Source: Xanthomonas campestris pv. phormiicola (GTDB lineage Bacteria; Pseudomonadota; Gammaproteobacteria; Xanthomonadales; Xanthomonadaceae). Taken from it: a stretch of 64,000 nt of DNA. Each line of letters starts with the position of its first letter. The first letter of the stretch is position 1. The notes under the pieces are model-generated. The model saw only the letters and a program-made list of their open reading frames with translations. It had not been told where the DNA came from and ran no database searches. The stretch spans positions 3,547,001-3,611,000 of the forward strand of contig CP102593.1 in NCBI GenBank assembly GCA_025666215.1. Reading direction: 5' to 3'. Both the position numbers and the translations under genes were made by a program. Shown here piece after piece: positions 51,990 to 60,304 of this stretch.

Positions 51990-53747
51990 ATGAACAGGCA
52001 TTACGCGCACCGGAAACTCTCTCTGCTGTGGCTGGCCCTGGCTCCCGGATTGATGCTCGCCACGGCGGCATCGGCACAATCCGCAAGCCCTGCCCCGGCG
52101 CAAGCTCCGAACGACAGCGCAGCGTCCGCCAGCCCGCAGGGCAATGGCAGCCGCTACGGCGACAACGCAGGCACCGGTTCCGCTGCTGGCATCGCCAGCC
52201 TCGGCGGATATGCCACGGCATTCGGCGGCGGCGCGCCGTATGCCACGCGCAACAGTTGGGAAAACGCCGGTGGCGGCTTTCTCAACACGCGCTTCGCCCC
52301 GGCAGAATGGCAGATCAATCCGTTCAACGCGGCGCGGCTGAAGACCGCATGGACCTTCACCACCCAGGGCGATGTGTCCGCCACGCCGACCGTGCAGGGC
52401 AGCGCGCTGTACGTGCCCGACTGGGGCGGCCAGCTGTATCGCATCGACACCACGCTGGGCAAGGCGGTGTGGCAGGTGAAACTGTCCGATTACACCGGCA
52501 ACGCCGCCTCGCTGTCGCGCAACAGCCCGGCGATCGCGCGCGACAGTGTGCTGGTCGGCGACCAGGCCAGCGGCACGGTCGTGGCGATCGACAAGAACAC
52601 CGGCAAGCTGCTGTGGAAGACCCTGGTCGAAGCCAATGCGCAAGCGCGCATCACCGCCTCGCCGGTGGTGTACGGCGATCGCGTCTACGTCGGCGTGTCC
52701 TCCGGCGACTGGGGCGGGCTGAGCCCGGGCTACAAGTTCTCGTTCCGCGGCAGCGTGGCCGCGCTCGACCTGAAGACCGGCAAGCTGCTGTGGAGCTTCC
52801 GCACCGCACCGGAAGGCTATACCGGCGCCTCGGTGTGGGGCACGCTGGCGATCGACCCGCAACGGCAGCGCGTCTACGCCACCACCGGCAACAACTATTC
52901 GGTGCCGCTGGACGTGGCCAGCTGCGTCAAGAACGCCAACGGCAACAAGACCGCGCAGCTGGCCTGCCTGGCGCCGGACAACTACGTGGACTCGGTGCTG
53001 GCGCTGGACATGCGCAGCGGCAAGCCGGTATGGACGCGCCGCCTGCAGGGCGCCGATGCCTGGTCGCTATCGTGCCTGGTCGCGCCGACCACTGGCGTGT
53101 GCCAGGAACCGCAGGGGCCGGACTACGACTTCAGCGGCGGCGGCGCCAACCTGTTCACCGCGATCCGCGACGGCAAGCCGCAGGCGCTGGTCGGCGCCGG
53201 GCAGAAGAGCGGCGTGTATTGGGCGTTCGATGCCGACAGCGGGCGCACCGTGTGGTCCACCCAGGTCGGCCCCGGCGGCACCGCCGGCGGCATCGAGTGG
53301 GGTTCGTCGGTGGATCCGTTCAAGTCGCGCGTGTACGTGGCCATCAACAACAACAACCACACCAGCTATACCCTCGCCCCCGGCAACACCGAGACCTGGA
53401 ATGCGGGCTCGTGGGCGGCGCTGGACGCGGCCACCGGCAAGATCGTCTGGCAGGTGAAGGTGCCGGGCATCGATCCGGTCCAGACCGCCTTCGGCGCCGG
53501 CGGCCGTGGCCCGCTCGCGTCCTCGCCGGGACTGGTCTACGCAGGTTCGATGTCCGGCGCGATGACGGTACTCGACGCCGAGACCGGCAAGACCCTGTGG
53601 AGCTACGATGCCGGCGGTTCGGTGTCCAGCGCACCGGCCATCGTGGACGGTGCGGTGTACTGGGGCGCAGGCTATAGCCGCTTCAATTTCGGCACCGGCG
53701 TGCACAAGCTGTACAAGTTCGTCCCGGCCACGTCGCACGCGCGCTGA
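51990..53747 (+). CDS. Secreted PQQ-binding-like beta-propeller protein
   Basis: A 585-residue exported protein: signal peptide (cleavage at ASA near residue 29), a disordered Ala/Ser-rich stretch to 65, then a PQQ-type eight-bladed propeller with repeated Trp-docking segments (GKLLWKTL, GKLLWSFRT, GRTVWSTQ, GKIVWQVK, GKTLWSYDA). It is close to polyvinyl-alcohol dehydrogenase-like proteins but lacks a cytochrome c domain (no CxxCH). A dehydrogenase of alcohols in the periplasm is possible; substrate unknown. AAGGA 7 nt upstream of ATG. Confidence 0.9.
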   Translation: MNRHYAHRKLSLLWLALAPGLMLATAASAQSASPAPAQAPNDSAASASPQGNGSRYGDNAGTGSAAGIASLGGYATAFGGGAPYATRNSWENAGGGFLNTRFAPAEWQINPFNAARLKTAWTFTTQGDVSATPTVQGSALYVPDWGGQLYRIDTTLGKAVWQVKLSDYTGNAASLSRNSPAIARDSVLVGDQASGTVVAIDKNTGKLLWKTLVEANAQARITASPVVYGDRVYVGVSSGDWGGLSPGYKFSFRGSVAALDLKTGKLLWSFRTAPEGYTGASVWGTLAIDPQRQRVYATTGNNYSVPLDVASCVKNANGNKTAQLACLAPDNYVDSVLALDMRSGKPVWTRRLQGADAWSLSCLVAPTTGVCQEPQGPDYDFSGGGANLFTAIRDGKPQALVGAGQKSGVYWAFDADSGRTVWSTQVGPGGTAGGIEWGSSVDPFKSRVYVAINNNNHTSYTLAPGNTETWNAGSWAALDAATGKIVWQVKVPGIDPVQTAFGAGGRGPLASSPGLVYAGSMSGAMTVLDAETGKTLWSYDAGGSVSSAPAIVDGAVYWGAGYSRFNFGTGVHKLYKFVPATSHAR

Positions 53748-53781
53748 GCGCGCGTCGCAGCGCAACAGGTCCGATCCCACC

Positions 53782-53813
53782 GCCTCTCCTGCGCATGCAG
53801 GAGGGGCTTTTTT
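53782..53813 (+). terminator. Intrinsic terminator after the PQQ gene
   Basis: An 11-bp stem (GCCTCTCCTGC with one G-U pair) around a GCAT loop, followed by TTTTTT. It is a textbook rho-independent terminator about 35 bp after the stop. Confidence 0.88.
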
Positions 53814-54095
53814 GTGCGCCGACGCCACCGCTGCGCCTGCAGGACGCCAGCCGCAATCGGCTGCATGACGACACCGCTGGACACAGCCGAGCGTGCGCCT
53901 CTGCGACCCAGCACCGCGCATATGAAAGCGACAACAAAGCGACAGCTGTCTACAAAATCGGCCCCGCACGCGTGACCGCGCGCACGCAATCGCGGTGTCG
54001 GCGCCCGTAGCCTCGGCATGCACCTTGGAAGTGGGTGCAACGGCATCCGGTCCCCTGCCGGATGGTCCAGTCGTCTTCTAGCAGAAGGAAGATCC
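53814..54095. other. Protease leader region, no gene
   Basis: No gene is supported in this part of the 348-bp gap. The second half (about 53915-53965) is AT-richer and contains AAGCGACAACAAAGCGACAG, a short direct repeat. It should hold the protease promoter, but I see no certain motif. Confidence 0.5.
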
Positions 54096-55496
54096 ATGAA
54101 TCGCAAGAACGCGTTGTATCTGGCCCTGCTCGCCGGCATCTCCGGCCTTTCCCCCATCGCCATGGCCGCCAATCCCCCCGCGGCCGAGATGGACTCCGCT
54201 CCGGTCGAAGCACGCCCCAATGCCGCCGCGCTCGGCGGCGCCGAACTGCGCAGCCTCGCCACCGGCAGCGCGCACGCGCCGCGCCTGATCGAACTGGGTG
54301 CGCCCGACAGCGCCCAGGCCGCGACGATGAAGCAGTTGCGCGGCCAGCAGGTCAAGCACGGCCAGCCGCTGCAGATCGGCTACTCGCGCGACATCGCCAA
54401 GCCGGCGATCAACCTGCGCCGACTCACCTGGCAGAGCCTGCCCAATGGCGCGCAGGTGACCAGCTTCGAGATCGTCTCCACCGACGCGGCAGCGCTGCGC
54501 GCGGCACTGCAGCTCAGCGGCAGCGGCGCCCAGCCGGGCGACCCGAGCAAGGCCACGCTGCGTTTCGCCGGCGACGACGGCCGCGTGTTCGAACAGAGCG
54601 GCGCCGATTTCGCCGGCAGCGAGCCGGGCTGGTCCGCGGCGGTGTCCGGCTCGCGCCTGGTGGTGGAGATCGAATTGCCGGCCGGCCAGTATCCGCAGGG
54701 CTTCGCGCTGAAGATCCCGCAGGTCTCGCACATGGACATCAACCCCGTCGCCAGCGAGGAAATGATGCGGCCGATGATCGGCGAGAGCGACTCGTGCGAG
54801 CGCGACATCGTCTGCCGCGCCAGTCCCAGCAGCGGCTTCACCTCGGCCGCCAAGTCGGTGGCGCGCATGGTGTTCAGCACCAGCAGCGGTTCCTACCTGT
54901 GCACCGGCACCCTGCTCAACAACACCAATTCGCCGAAGAAGTACCTGTTCTGGACCGCGGCGCACTGCATCAGCACCCAGACCGTGGCCAACACCCTGCA
55001 GACCTACTGGTTCTACGACGCCACCACCTGCAACGGCTCCACGGTCAGTTCGGCGTACACCACGCTCAGCGGCGGCGCCTACCTGCGCCATGCCAACACC
55101 ACCCGCGACACCTCCCTGCTGGAACTGAAGACCGCCCCGCCCAGCGGCGCCTTCTATGCCGGCTGGAGCAGTTCGGCGATCGGCTCCACCGGCACCGCGA
55201 TCGAGGGCATCCACCACCCCGCCGGCGACGTGAAGAAGTACTCGCTGGGCAGCGTCACCGCCCTGTCCACCTCGATCGACGGCAAGTCGCCGCTGTACAA
55301 GGTGGTCTGGAACACCGGCGTCACCGAAGGCGGCTCCTCCGGCTCCGGCCTGTTCACCATCAACAGCAGCGGCGCCTACCAGCTGCGCGGCGGCCTGTAC
55401 GGCGGCACTTCGTACTGCAGTGCGCCCAGCGATCCGGATTACTACTCGCGCTTCTCCGACGTGTATACGACCATCCAGCCCTACCTGAGCCCGTAA
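54096..55496 (+). CDS. Secreted trypsin-like serine protease, lysyl-endopeptidase type
   Basis: A 466-residue exported protease. Signal peptide (cleavage at AMA near residue 24), a propeptide to about residue 230, then a chymotrypsin-fold domain with catalytic His290 (TAAHC), Asp338 (TTRDTSLLEL) and Ser415 (GGSSGSG), in the lysyl endopeptidase pattern. Several cysteines (in SCERDIVC, LCTG, TTCNG) suggest disulfides. AAGGA lies 8 nt upstream. It is likely type II secreted in Xanthomonas and degrades host or environmental protein. Exact cleavage preference is unproven. Confidence 0.92.
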   Translation: MNRKNALYLALLAGISGLSPIAMAANPPAAEMDSAPVEARPNAAALGGAELRSLATGSAHAPRLIELGAPDSAQAATMKQLRGQQVKHGQPLQIGYSRDIAKPAINLRRLTWQSLPNGAQVTSFEIVSTDAAALRAALQLSGSGAQPGDPSKATLRFAGDDGRVFEQSGADFAGSEPGWSAAVSGSRLVVEIELPAGQYPQGFALKIPQVSHMDINPVASEEMMRPMIGESDSCERDIVCRASPSSGFTSAAKSVARMVFSTSSGSYLCTGTLLNNTNSPKKYLFWTAAHCISTQTVANTLQTYWFYDATTCNGSTVSSAYTTLSGGAYLRHANTTRDTSLLELKTAPPSGAFYAGWSSSAIGSTGTAIEGIHHPAGDVKKYSLGSVTALSTSIDGKSPLYKVVWNTGVTEGGSSGSGLFTINSSGAYQLRGGLYGGTSYCSAPSDPDYYSRFSDVYTTIQPYLSP

Positions 55497-55502
55497 GCCG
55501 AC

Positions 55503-55568
55503 GCCCGGGAGGGCCGTACTCCCGGGCCAGGACAGGCCACGCCGCGGCGTGGCCTGTCCGTACGGCCC
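55503..55568. terminator. Nested palindromes after the protease gene
   Basis: A perfect 14-bp hairpin (55530-55559, GGACAGGCCACGCC and complement, GC loop) is nested inside a second inverted pair GGGCCGTAC/GTACGGCCC (55511-55519, 55560-55568), with a CCCGGGA stem upstream. A strong structure at the 3' end, without a T-run. Confidence 0.65.
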
Positions 55569-55631
55569 GCCGCTGCCCCGGCGCACAGCGGTTACACTGG
55601 GAGCCCCATCTCACACACGGCAGGCATCCAC

Positions 55632-55784
55632 TTGGCAAAGCCCAACTATTCCTTCGAAAAACGTCAGCGCGAAATCGCCAAGAAGAAACAGCAGGACGAG
55701 AAGGACGCGCGCAAGCGCGAAGCCCGCGAGGCGGCCAAGGCCGCAGCGGACGCCGAAGCGAAGACGCCCGACAGCGGCACCTGA
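55632..55784 (+). CDS. 50-residue lysine-rich protein with TTG start
   Basis: TTG 55632 opens a 50-residue frame, MAKPNYSFEKRQREIAKKKQ onward, ending at TGA 55782-55784. The motif is the widespread small protein of Xanthomonadaceae and Pseudomonadales with the same MAKPNYSFEKRQRE opening. The rest is a Lys/Arg/Ala-rich helix. It has no known function; a ribosome- or nucleic-acid-bound role is a guess. The sequence has no ATG start and would be missed by finders that require one. Confidence 0.8.
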   Translation: MAKPNYSFEKRQREIAKKKQQDEKDARKREAREAAKAAADAEAKTPDSGT

Positions 55785-55887
55785 GCGGCACCGGCGGAAC
55801 CGGTCCCGTGCCGGCTCCCGCCAATGCGTGCAGCTTCCGGTGTTTGCCGATGCGCGCAGTGCAGGCGTCGACGCCTCGCCTTGCGAC

Positions 55888-56457
55888 TCAGGCGACGCCG
55901 GTGGCCGGCGGGGCGGCAGACGGCAACATCGCCGGGAACCACTCCGCGCGTGCCAGCCAGCCCTCGAGGAATCTGTCGTCGGCAGGACGCTCCTGCGCCA
56001 GCCGGTCGTAGTAATCGATCCGGCCCTGGCGATACAGCGCATAGACCCGCGCCTGGTCGGCCGCCTGCAGCGCCGCCAGCGTGGCCGGCCCCATTTCCCC
56101 ATCCGTGTCCAGACCCGTGGCCCCCGATTGCAGCAGGATCCGCTGCAATAGCAGGACCGCCTCGGCCCCGGCCTTGACGTCGAAATCGAACAGGATCTCG
56201 GCCAGCGGCTGCGAGGCGATCTGGTCGCCGTCCAGCATGTCCCAGTAGGCGTGCCGGTAGATGACCCCGGCCTGCTGCGGGGCCAGCGGGCGCAGCGCAT
56301 CCAGCGTCGGCTGCTCGCCGAGCAACGACGGCGCATGGCGCTCGAACGTCGCCAGGGTGATGCCGCGATTGGTGGCACCGCCCGGATCGGCCGGATCGTC
56401 GACATAGCCCCCTTCGAACTCCAGCAACTGCGGCAGGTACAGCTGCAACGATGCCAT
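55888..56457 (-). CDS. GH108 N-acetylmuramidase-like protein
   Basis: A 189-residue glycoside hydrolase family 108 (DUF847) lysozyme-like protein. The catalytic Glu is in LLEFEGGYVDDPADPGGATN, followed by RGITLATFE, the YRHAYWDMLDGDQI block and the FDFDVKAGAEAVLLLQR and DGEMGPATLAAL segments of the C-terminal peptidoglycan-binding-like region. No signal peptide or holin. No phage genes flank it, though most relatives are phage endolysins. It would cleave peptidoglycan glycan strands. Confidence 0.88.
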   Translation of the reverse strand: MASLQLYLPQLLEFEGGYVDDPADPGGATNRGITLATFERHAPSLLGEQPTLDALRPLAPQQAGVIYRHAYWDMLDGDQIASQPLAEILFDFDVKAGAEAVLLLQRILLQSGATGLDTDGEMGPATLAALQAADQARVYALYRQGRIDYYDRLAQERPADDRFLEGWLARAEWFPAMLPSAAPPATGVA

Positions 56458-56673
56458 CGCGATGCACTCCCCGACGAACGACAGGGCTGCAGCGTGGCAC
56501 CGACCCGGCAGCCACGCTGTGCCCCAGGAAACAACCGCGACGCACGGCCGGGACACCGCATGGACCTGGGTGACGGACGCCGCCTACACGCCCCGTCAAC
56601 GCCTCCGTCACGATGCGCCCGCGCACGGCGAGGCACAGTCTCGGCAGGCATTCACGCCCTATCGGAGACCCGC

Positions 56674-57162
56674 ATGGCCAGCCCGCAGGAACTGGAAGAG
56701 AAATTCTGGAAAGCGCTCAAGTCCGACCGCACGGTCATGCTCGGTCTGGACGGCGTGGAAGACGGCCATGCGCGGCCGATGACCGCGCAATTCGAAGGCG
56801 ACCGCGGCGGTGCGATCTGGTTCTTCACCTCCAAGGACAACGCCCTGGTGCAGAAGCTGACCCAGAGCCAACGGGTCATCGCCGCATTCAGCGCCAAGGA
56901 CCACGACCTGTTCGCCAGCATCAGCGGCACGCTCAGCGTGGACAACGACCAGGCGGTGATCGAACGGCTGTGGAACGGTTTCATCGACGCCTGGTACGAG
57001 CAGGGCAAGGACGATCCCAAGCTGGCGCTGCTGCGCCTGGATCCGGACCACGCGCAGATCTGGCTCAACGGTTCCAGCGTGGTGGCGGGCATCAAGGTCC
57101 TGTTCGGCATCGACCCCAAGCGCGACTACCAGGACAAGGTGGCGGACGTGCCGCTGCGCTGA
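56674..57162 (+). CDS. Flavin-binding general stress protein (PNPOx-like)
   Basis: A 162-residue split-barrel protein of the pyridoxamine 5'-phosphate oxidase-like family, general stress protein 26 type. It has MTAQFEGDRGGAIWFFTSKD, IAAFSAKDHDLFASISGT, and WYEQGKDDPKLALLRLDPDH with the usual beta strands. GGAG 7 nt before ATG. It likely binds FMN or FAD; role in stress unknown. Confidence 0.9.
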   Translation: MASPQELEEKFWKALKSDRTVMLGLDGVEDGHARPMTAQFEGDRGGAIWFFTSKDNALVQKLTQSQRVIAAFSAKDHDLFASISGTLSVDNDQAVIERLWNGFIDAWYEQGKDDPKLALLRLDPDHAQIWLNGSSVVAGIKVLFGIDPKRDYQDKVADVPLR

Positions 57163-57438
57163 GCGGCATGCGCGCGTCCTGACAGGCCGCATCGCGCACG
57201 CTCTCGAGCCCTGTCACCTGTTCCTTTCCTTGTGTTCCCTTCCTCGCCGCCGGCACTGCCGCGGCGAGAATGGCGCTTCGCAAGCGTCGGGATGCCGAGC
57301 AGCGCTCCCTCGCGTCGCCGAGTGGGCCTGCCGTCCCCCGCACCAGCCACGACCTCGAGCGGCATCGCCCGGTGGGCAGGATCGCACTGCGCGTCCATAA
57401 TCTGCGCCAATATCCACAGCGCCAGCCAGGTCGTCGCG

Positions 57439-58410
57439 ATGCCGCAGCCCTTGTCCGAAGAAGACCTGCAGACGGTGCACGAACGCGCCTACGCGAGTTT
57501 CGACGCAGGACAGCTGGAGCAGGCATCGCAGCACTTCGCCACTTTGCTCGCGCACGCGCCGGACGCACGCTATTACCACTACATGCAAGGGCTGGTGCAC
57601 AAGTACCTACTGGACTGGCCGCTGTCCCTGCACCACAACCTGCGCGCGCTGGCGCTCGCCGAAGACGCCGACGCATCCGCGCAGTGGAATGCCGGCATCG
57701 CGGCCACCGCCATCGGCGACTGGGCGCAGGCACGGGCGCAGTGGGCGGCCTGCGGCATCGGCGTTCCCGAAGGCCACGGGCCGATCGACGCGGATTTCGG
57801 TGTGGTCAGCGTGCGCCTGAACCCCTGGTCCAACGGCGAGACGCTGTTCGCCCGGCGCATCGACGTGGTCCGTGCGCGCCTGCTCAACGTGCCGCTGCCG
57901 GAAAGCGGCCACCGCTACGGCGATATCGTCCTGCACGACGGCGCCGCGACCGGGCGGCGGGCGTTTCGCGACCGCACCGTGCCGGTCTTCAACGCCTTGG
58001 CACGGCTGCAGCCTTCGCCATTGCAGACGTTCACGGTGTTCGCGCATTGCCCCAGCCCCGACGATCGCGACGCGCTGCGGGACGCGCCCGCATCCGACGA
58101 GATCGCCCTGATCGAGGACTGGAGCGAAACCCTGGTCAACTATTGCCTGCGCTGCAGCTACGGCGCCGCCGCCCATCCGCACCACGACGCGTCGTCCGAT
58201 ACCTGGAAAAGCGATCGCGATTTCGGCGTCGCCGCCACCCAGCGCAGTTCGCTGGATGCGTGGTTGCAGCACTGGCAGGCCGGCGCTGCGGGACGTCGCA
58301 TCGATGCGGTGGAAATCCGCGAGACCAGTCCTCCGCCGCGCCAGGATGGCATGACCTGGTGGATCTCGCCGGACGACGCGGCCGACGACGGCAAGACCGA
58401 GGATTCCTAG
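57439..58410 (+). CDS. Hypothetical protein with TPR-like N-terminus
   Basis: A 323-residue protein I do not recognise. Residues about 5-100 are helical with TPR-like periodicity (HERAYASFDAGQLEQASQHF, AGIAATAIGDWAQARAQWAA). The rest, from about 105, has no known motif; it includes HYGDIVLHDGA-like and WISPDD ends. The frame extends upstream to 57232 but the preceding sequence has shadow-like codons. It is co-directional with the stress protein gene at a 276-bp distance. Function unknown; relatives are annotated as hypothetical. Confidence 0.7.
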   Translation: MPQPLSEEDLQTVHERAYASFDAGQLEQASQHFATLLAHAPDARYYHYMQGLVHKYLLDWPLSLHHNLRALALAEDADASAQWNAGIAATAIGDWAQARAQWAACGIGVPEGHGPIDADFGVVSVRLNPWSNGETLFARRIDVVRARLLNVPLPESGHRYGDIVLHDGAATGRRAFRDRTVPVFNALARLQPSPLQTFTVFAHCPSPDDRDALRDAPASDEIALIEDWSETLVNYCLRCSYGAAAHPHHDASSDTWKSDRDFGVAATQRSSLDAWLQHWQAGAAGRRIDAVEIRETSPPPRQDGMTWWISPDDAADDGKTEDS

Positions 58411-58444
58411 CGCATCGGCAAGCACGGCAACGCCGCCCAGGCGC

Positions 58445-59578
58445 TCAGCGCGCGGCGGCATCCAGCAAGGCCAGCGCCGCCTGGCAGCGGCCGATCCGCA
58501 GCGAACGTCCCAAGGAACTCGACGCGTGCGGCGCAGCCTGCCTGTGCTGCTCGCCGAGCGCGTGTTGCATGCGCTTGGACAGCGCCCAGCCATGCGAGAT
58601 CGCCTGCGCCACCCGCGCCGTCCAGTCCTGCAGCAACTCGGCCAGCATCCCCACATCCGGCACCAGTCCTGGCTGTTTCGCATACGCATCGCGCACCACC
58701 TGCACCACGGCGACCGCTCCCAGTCCGTACAGCAGCGCCAGCAGCTGCGCCGCAGCGGGATCCTCGCGCTCGGCAGCTTCGGCATGGCGGGCCGTGGCCT
58801 TGGCCGACAGCAAGGTGTACTCCCACAGCAGCGATGCGCAGCGGCCGAACACGCTGCCGTCGTCGGCGATGACCGGTTGCAACAGCGCCGCCAGCACGAT
58901 CTGGCGCAGGCCCTCGGTGCCGAGCAAGGCCACCGCCCGCTCCAGGTTCTCGATCGGCTCGGCCTGGCGGCGGTAGGCGCTGCTGTTGGCGATGCGCAGC
59001 AGGTTGCCGGCCAGGGCTGGATCCTGGCCGAGAATCGCGGCGATGGCCTGGGCGCCGGCAGCGGGATCGTTGATGGCGCGGGTCAGTTGCGGCAACAGCT
59101 GCGGGCGGCGCGGGGTGTAGCGCGGGTGCGCATCGATCCGCGCCAGCACCGCGACCGCCGCGGCGGCGATCTCGGCATGCGCAGCGCGCGACGCCGCGCT
59201 CGGTTCGGGTGCGGGCGCGTCGGCGAACGCCAGCGCGTACAGGCGCAGCAGCAGCGCGGCTTCCTGCTCGGGCGCGAGTTCGGCGGCAGCCGCGGCGGCG
59301 CCGGGATCGGTGTCCGCCGCGATCGCTGCGCCTGCGCCAGCCGCTTCGACGGGGATGGCATCGTCCATGGACGCGGCGGCCCGGCGCGCGACGGCGATCG
59401 GCGCCACCGGTCCGCGCCGGCCTCCGCGCCGCCACAGCCAGCCACCGGCGCCCAGCAGCACGACGGCGACGCCTGCAATCCACATGGGCGGCACCATCAT
59501 CGCCACCCGCGCAGTCGCCATGCGCCCGGCCCGGCCGGGCGCGCGGCCACGGCCAGGCGCGACAGGACGTTCAGGCAT
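58445..59578 (-). CDS. Membrane-anchored HDOD-domain protein
   Basis: A 377-residue protein. An N-terminal basic/Pro region, one transmembrane helix (MWIAGVAVVLLGAGGWLW, about residues 32-49), an Ala-rich linker, and a C-terminal HDOD domain (about 155-340). The domain shows IAAILGQDPALAGNLLRIAN, the ERAVALLGTEGLRQIVLAAL block and the LLYGLGAVAVVQVV segment. HDOD proteins lack hydrolase residues and act as signalling scaffolds. Start at 59578 (AGGA 11 nt upstream) is less certain than alternatives at 59521. Confidence 0.82.
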   Translation of the reverse strand: MPERPVAPGRGRAPGRAGRMATARVAMMVPPMWIAGVAVVLLGAGGWLWRRGGRRGPVAPIAVARRAAASMDDAIPVEAAGAGAAIAADTDPGAAAAAAELAPEQEAALLLRLYALAFADAPAPEPSAASRAAHAEIAAAAVAVLARIDAHPRYTPRRPQLLPQLTRAINDPAAGAQAIAAILGQDPALAGNLLRIANSSAYRRQAEPIENLERAVALLGTEGLRQIVLAALLQPVIADDGSVFGRCASLLWEYTLLSAKATARHAEAAEREDPAAAQLLALLYGLGAVAVVQVVRDAYAKQPGLVPDVGMLAELLQDWTARVAQAISHGWALSKRMQHALGEQHRQAAPHASSSLGRSLRIGRCQAALALLDAAAR

Positions 59579-59660
59579 GGCGCGCCATTTCCTGCCCGAG
59601 CGAAGCCGCCCGCCTGCACACGGACAAGCAGCGACTGCGCAGCGCCGCGAACGCGCATGT

Positions 59661-60143
59661 TCACGGCACCGGCGACGCGGCCGCGCGGTGGCCGTAACTG
59701 AGCACCCGCGTCAGCTTCCAGCCGTCCTGGTCCTGGCGCCACACCATCACGAACTTGGCGATGCCCTCGCAACGCCCGCTGGCCAGTTCGCAGAAGCGGT
59801 GCTCGCCTTCCTCGATCGCGCCGAAGTCCTTGACCGGGTAGACCCGCAGCGTGCCGTCCACCAACTCGCGGCGGACCTTGCCGCAGATCCACTTGCGCGT
59901 GTTGTCCACGACGCTCTTGCGGTCCCAGGTGACGCCGCCGGTGTCGTGATAGAACTCCACGTCGGGCACGAACAGGGGCTCGAACGCCGCCAGGTCGCAA
60001 CGGTTGTAGGCGCCGAACAGGCGCTGGTCCAGCGCCGCGACCGTGTCGAACAGCGGCCCGGCCGTGACCTCTTCGCTCGGTTCCGCCGCACGGGCGGTCG
60101 CCGCGCCCATCGCCAACAGCAGCAACCCTCCCCATGCCTTCAT
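59661..60143 (-). CDS. Exported DUF4440/SnoaL-like protein
   Basis: A 160-residue secreted protein: signal peptide (MKAWGGLLLLAMGAATARA), then a cystatin-like alpha+beta barrel of the NTF2/SnoaL group: LDQRLFGAYNRCDLAAFEPL, FVPDVEFYHDTGGVTWDRKS and KFVMVWRQDQDGWKLTRVLS, in line with DUF4440. GGGAG 7 nt before ATG 60143. Two Cys could pair. Role unknown; a small ligand-binding or lyase-like periplasmic protein. Confidence 0.85.
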   Translation of the reverse strand: MKAWGGLLLLAMGAATARAAEPSEEVTAGPLFDTVAALDQRLFGAYNRCDLAAFEPLFVPDVEFYHDTGGVTWDRKSVVDNTRKWICGKVRRELVDGTLRVYPVKDFGAIEEGEHRFCELASGRCEGIAKFVMVWRQDQDGWKLTRVLSYGHRAAASPVP

Positions 60144-60304
60144 CCGCCGCTCCCGCGTTCGTCGATGCCCAACTATGAGCCTCCCCAGGCGGCGGCGGCA
60201 ATAGTGCCGGATGCGTGCGGGAGCCAGCGGGCGAGTCGGCACAAAGCGCTGGGCAGGCATGCTCACCGACCTCGCCACAGCCGGCATCGGCCATCGCCGG
60301 CGGC

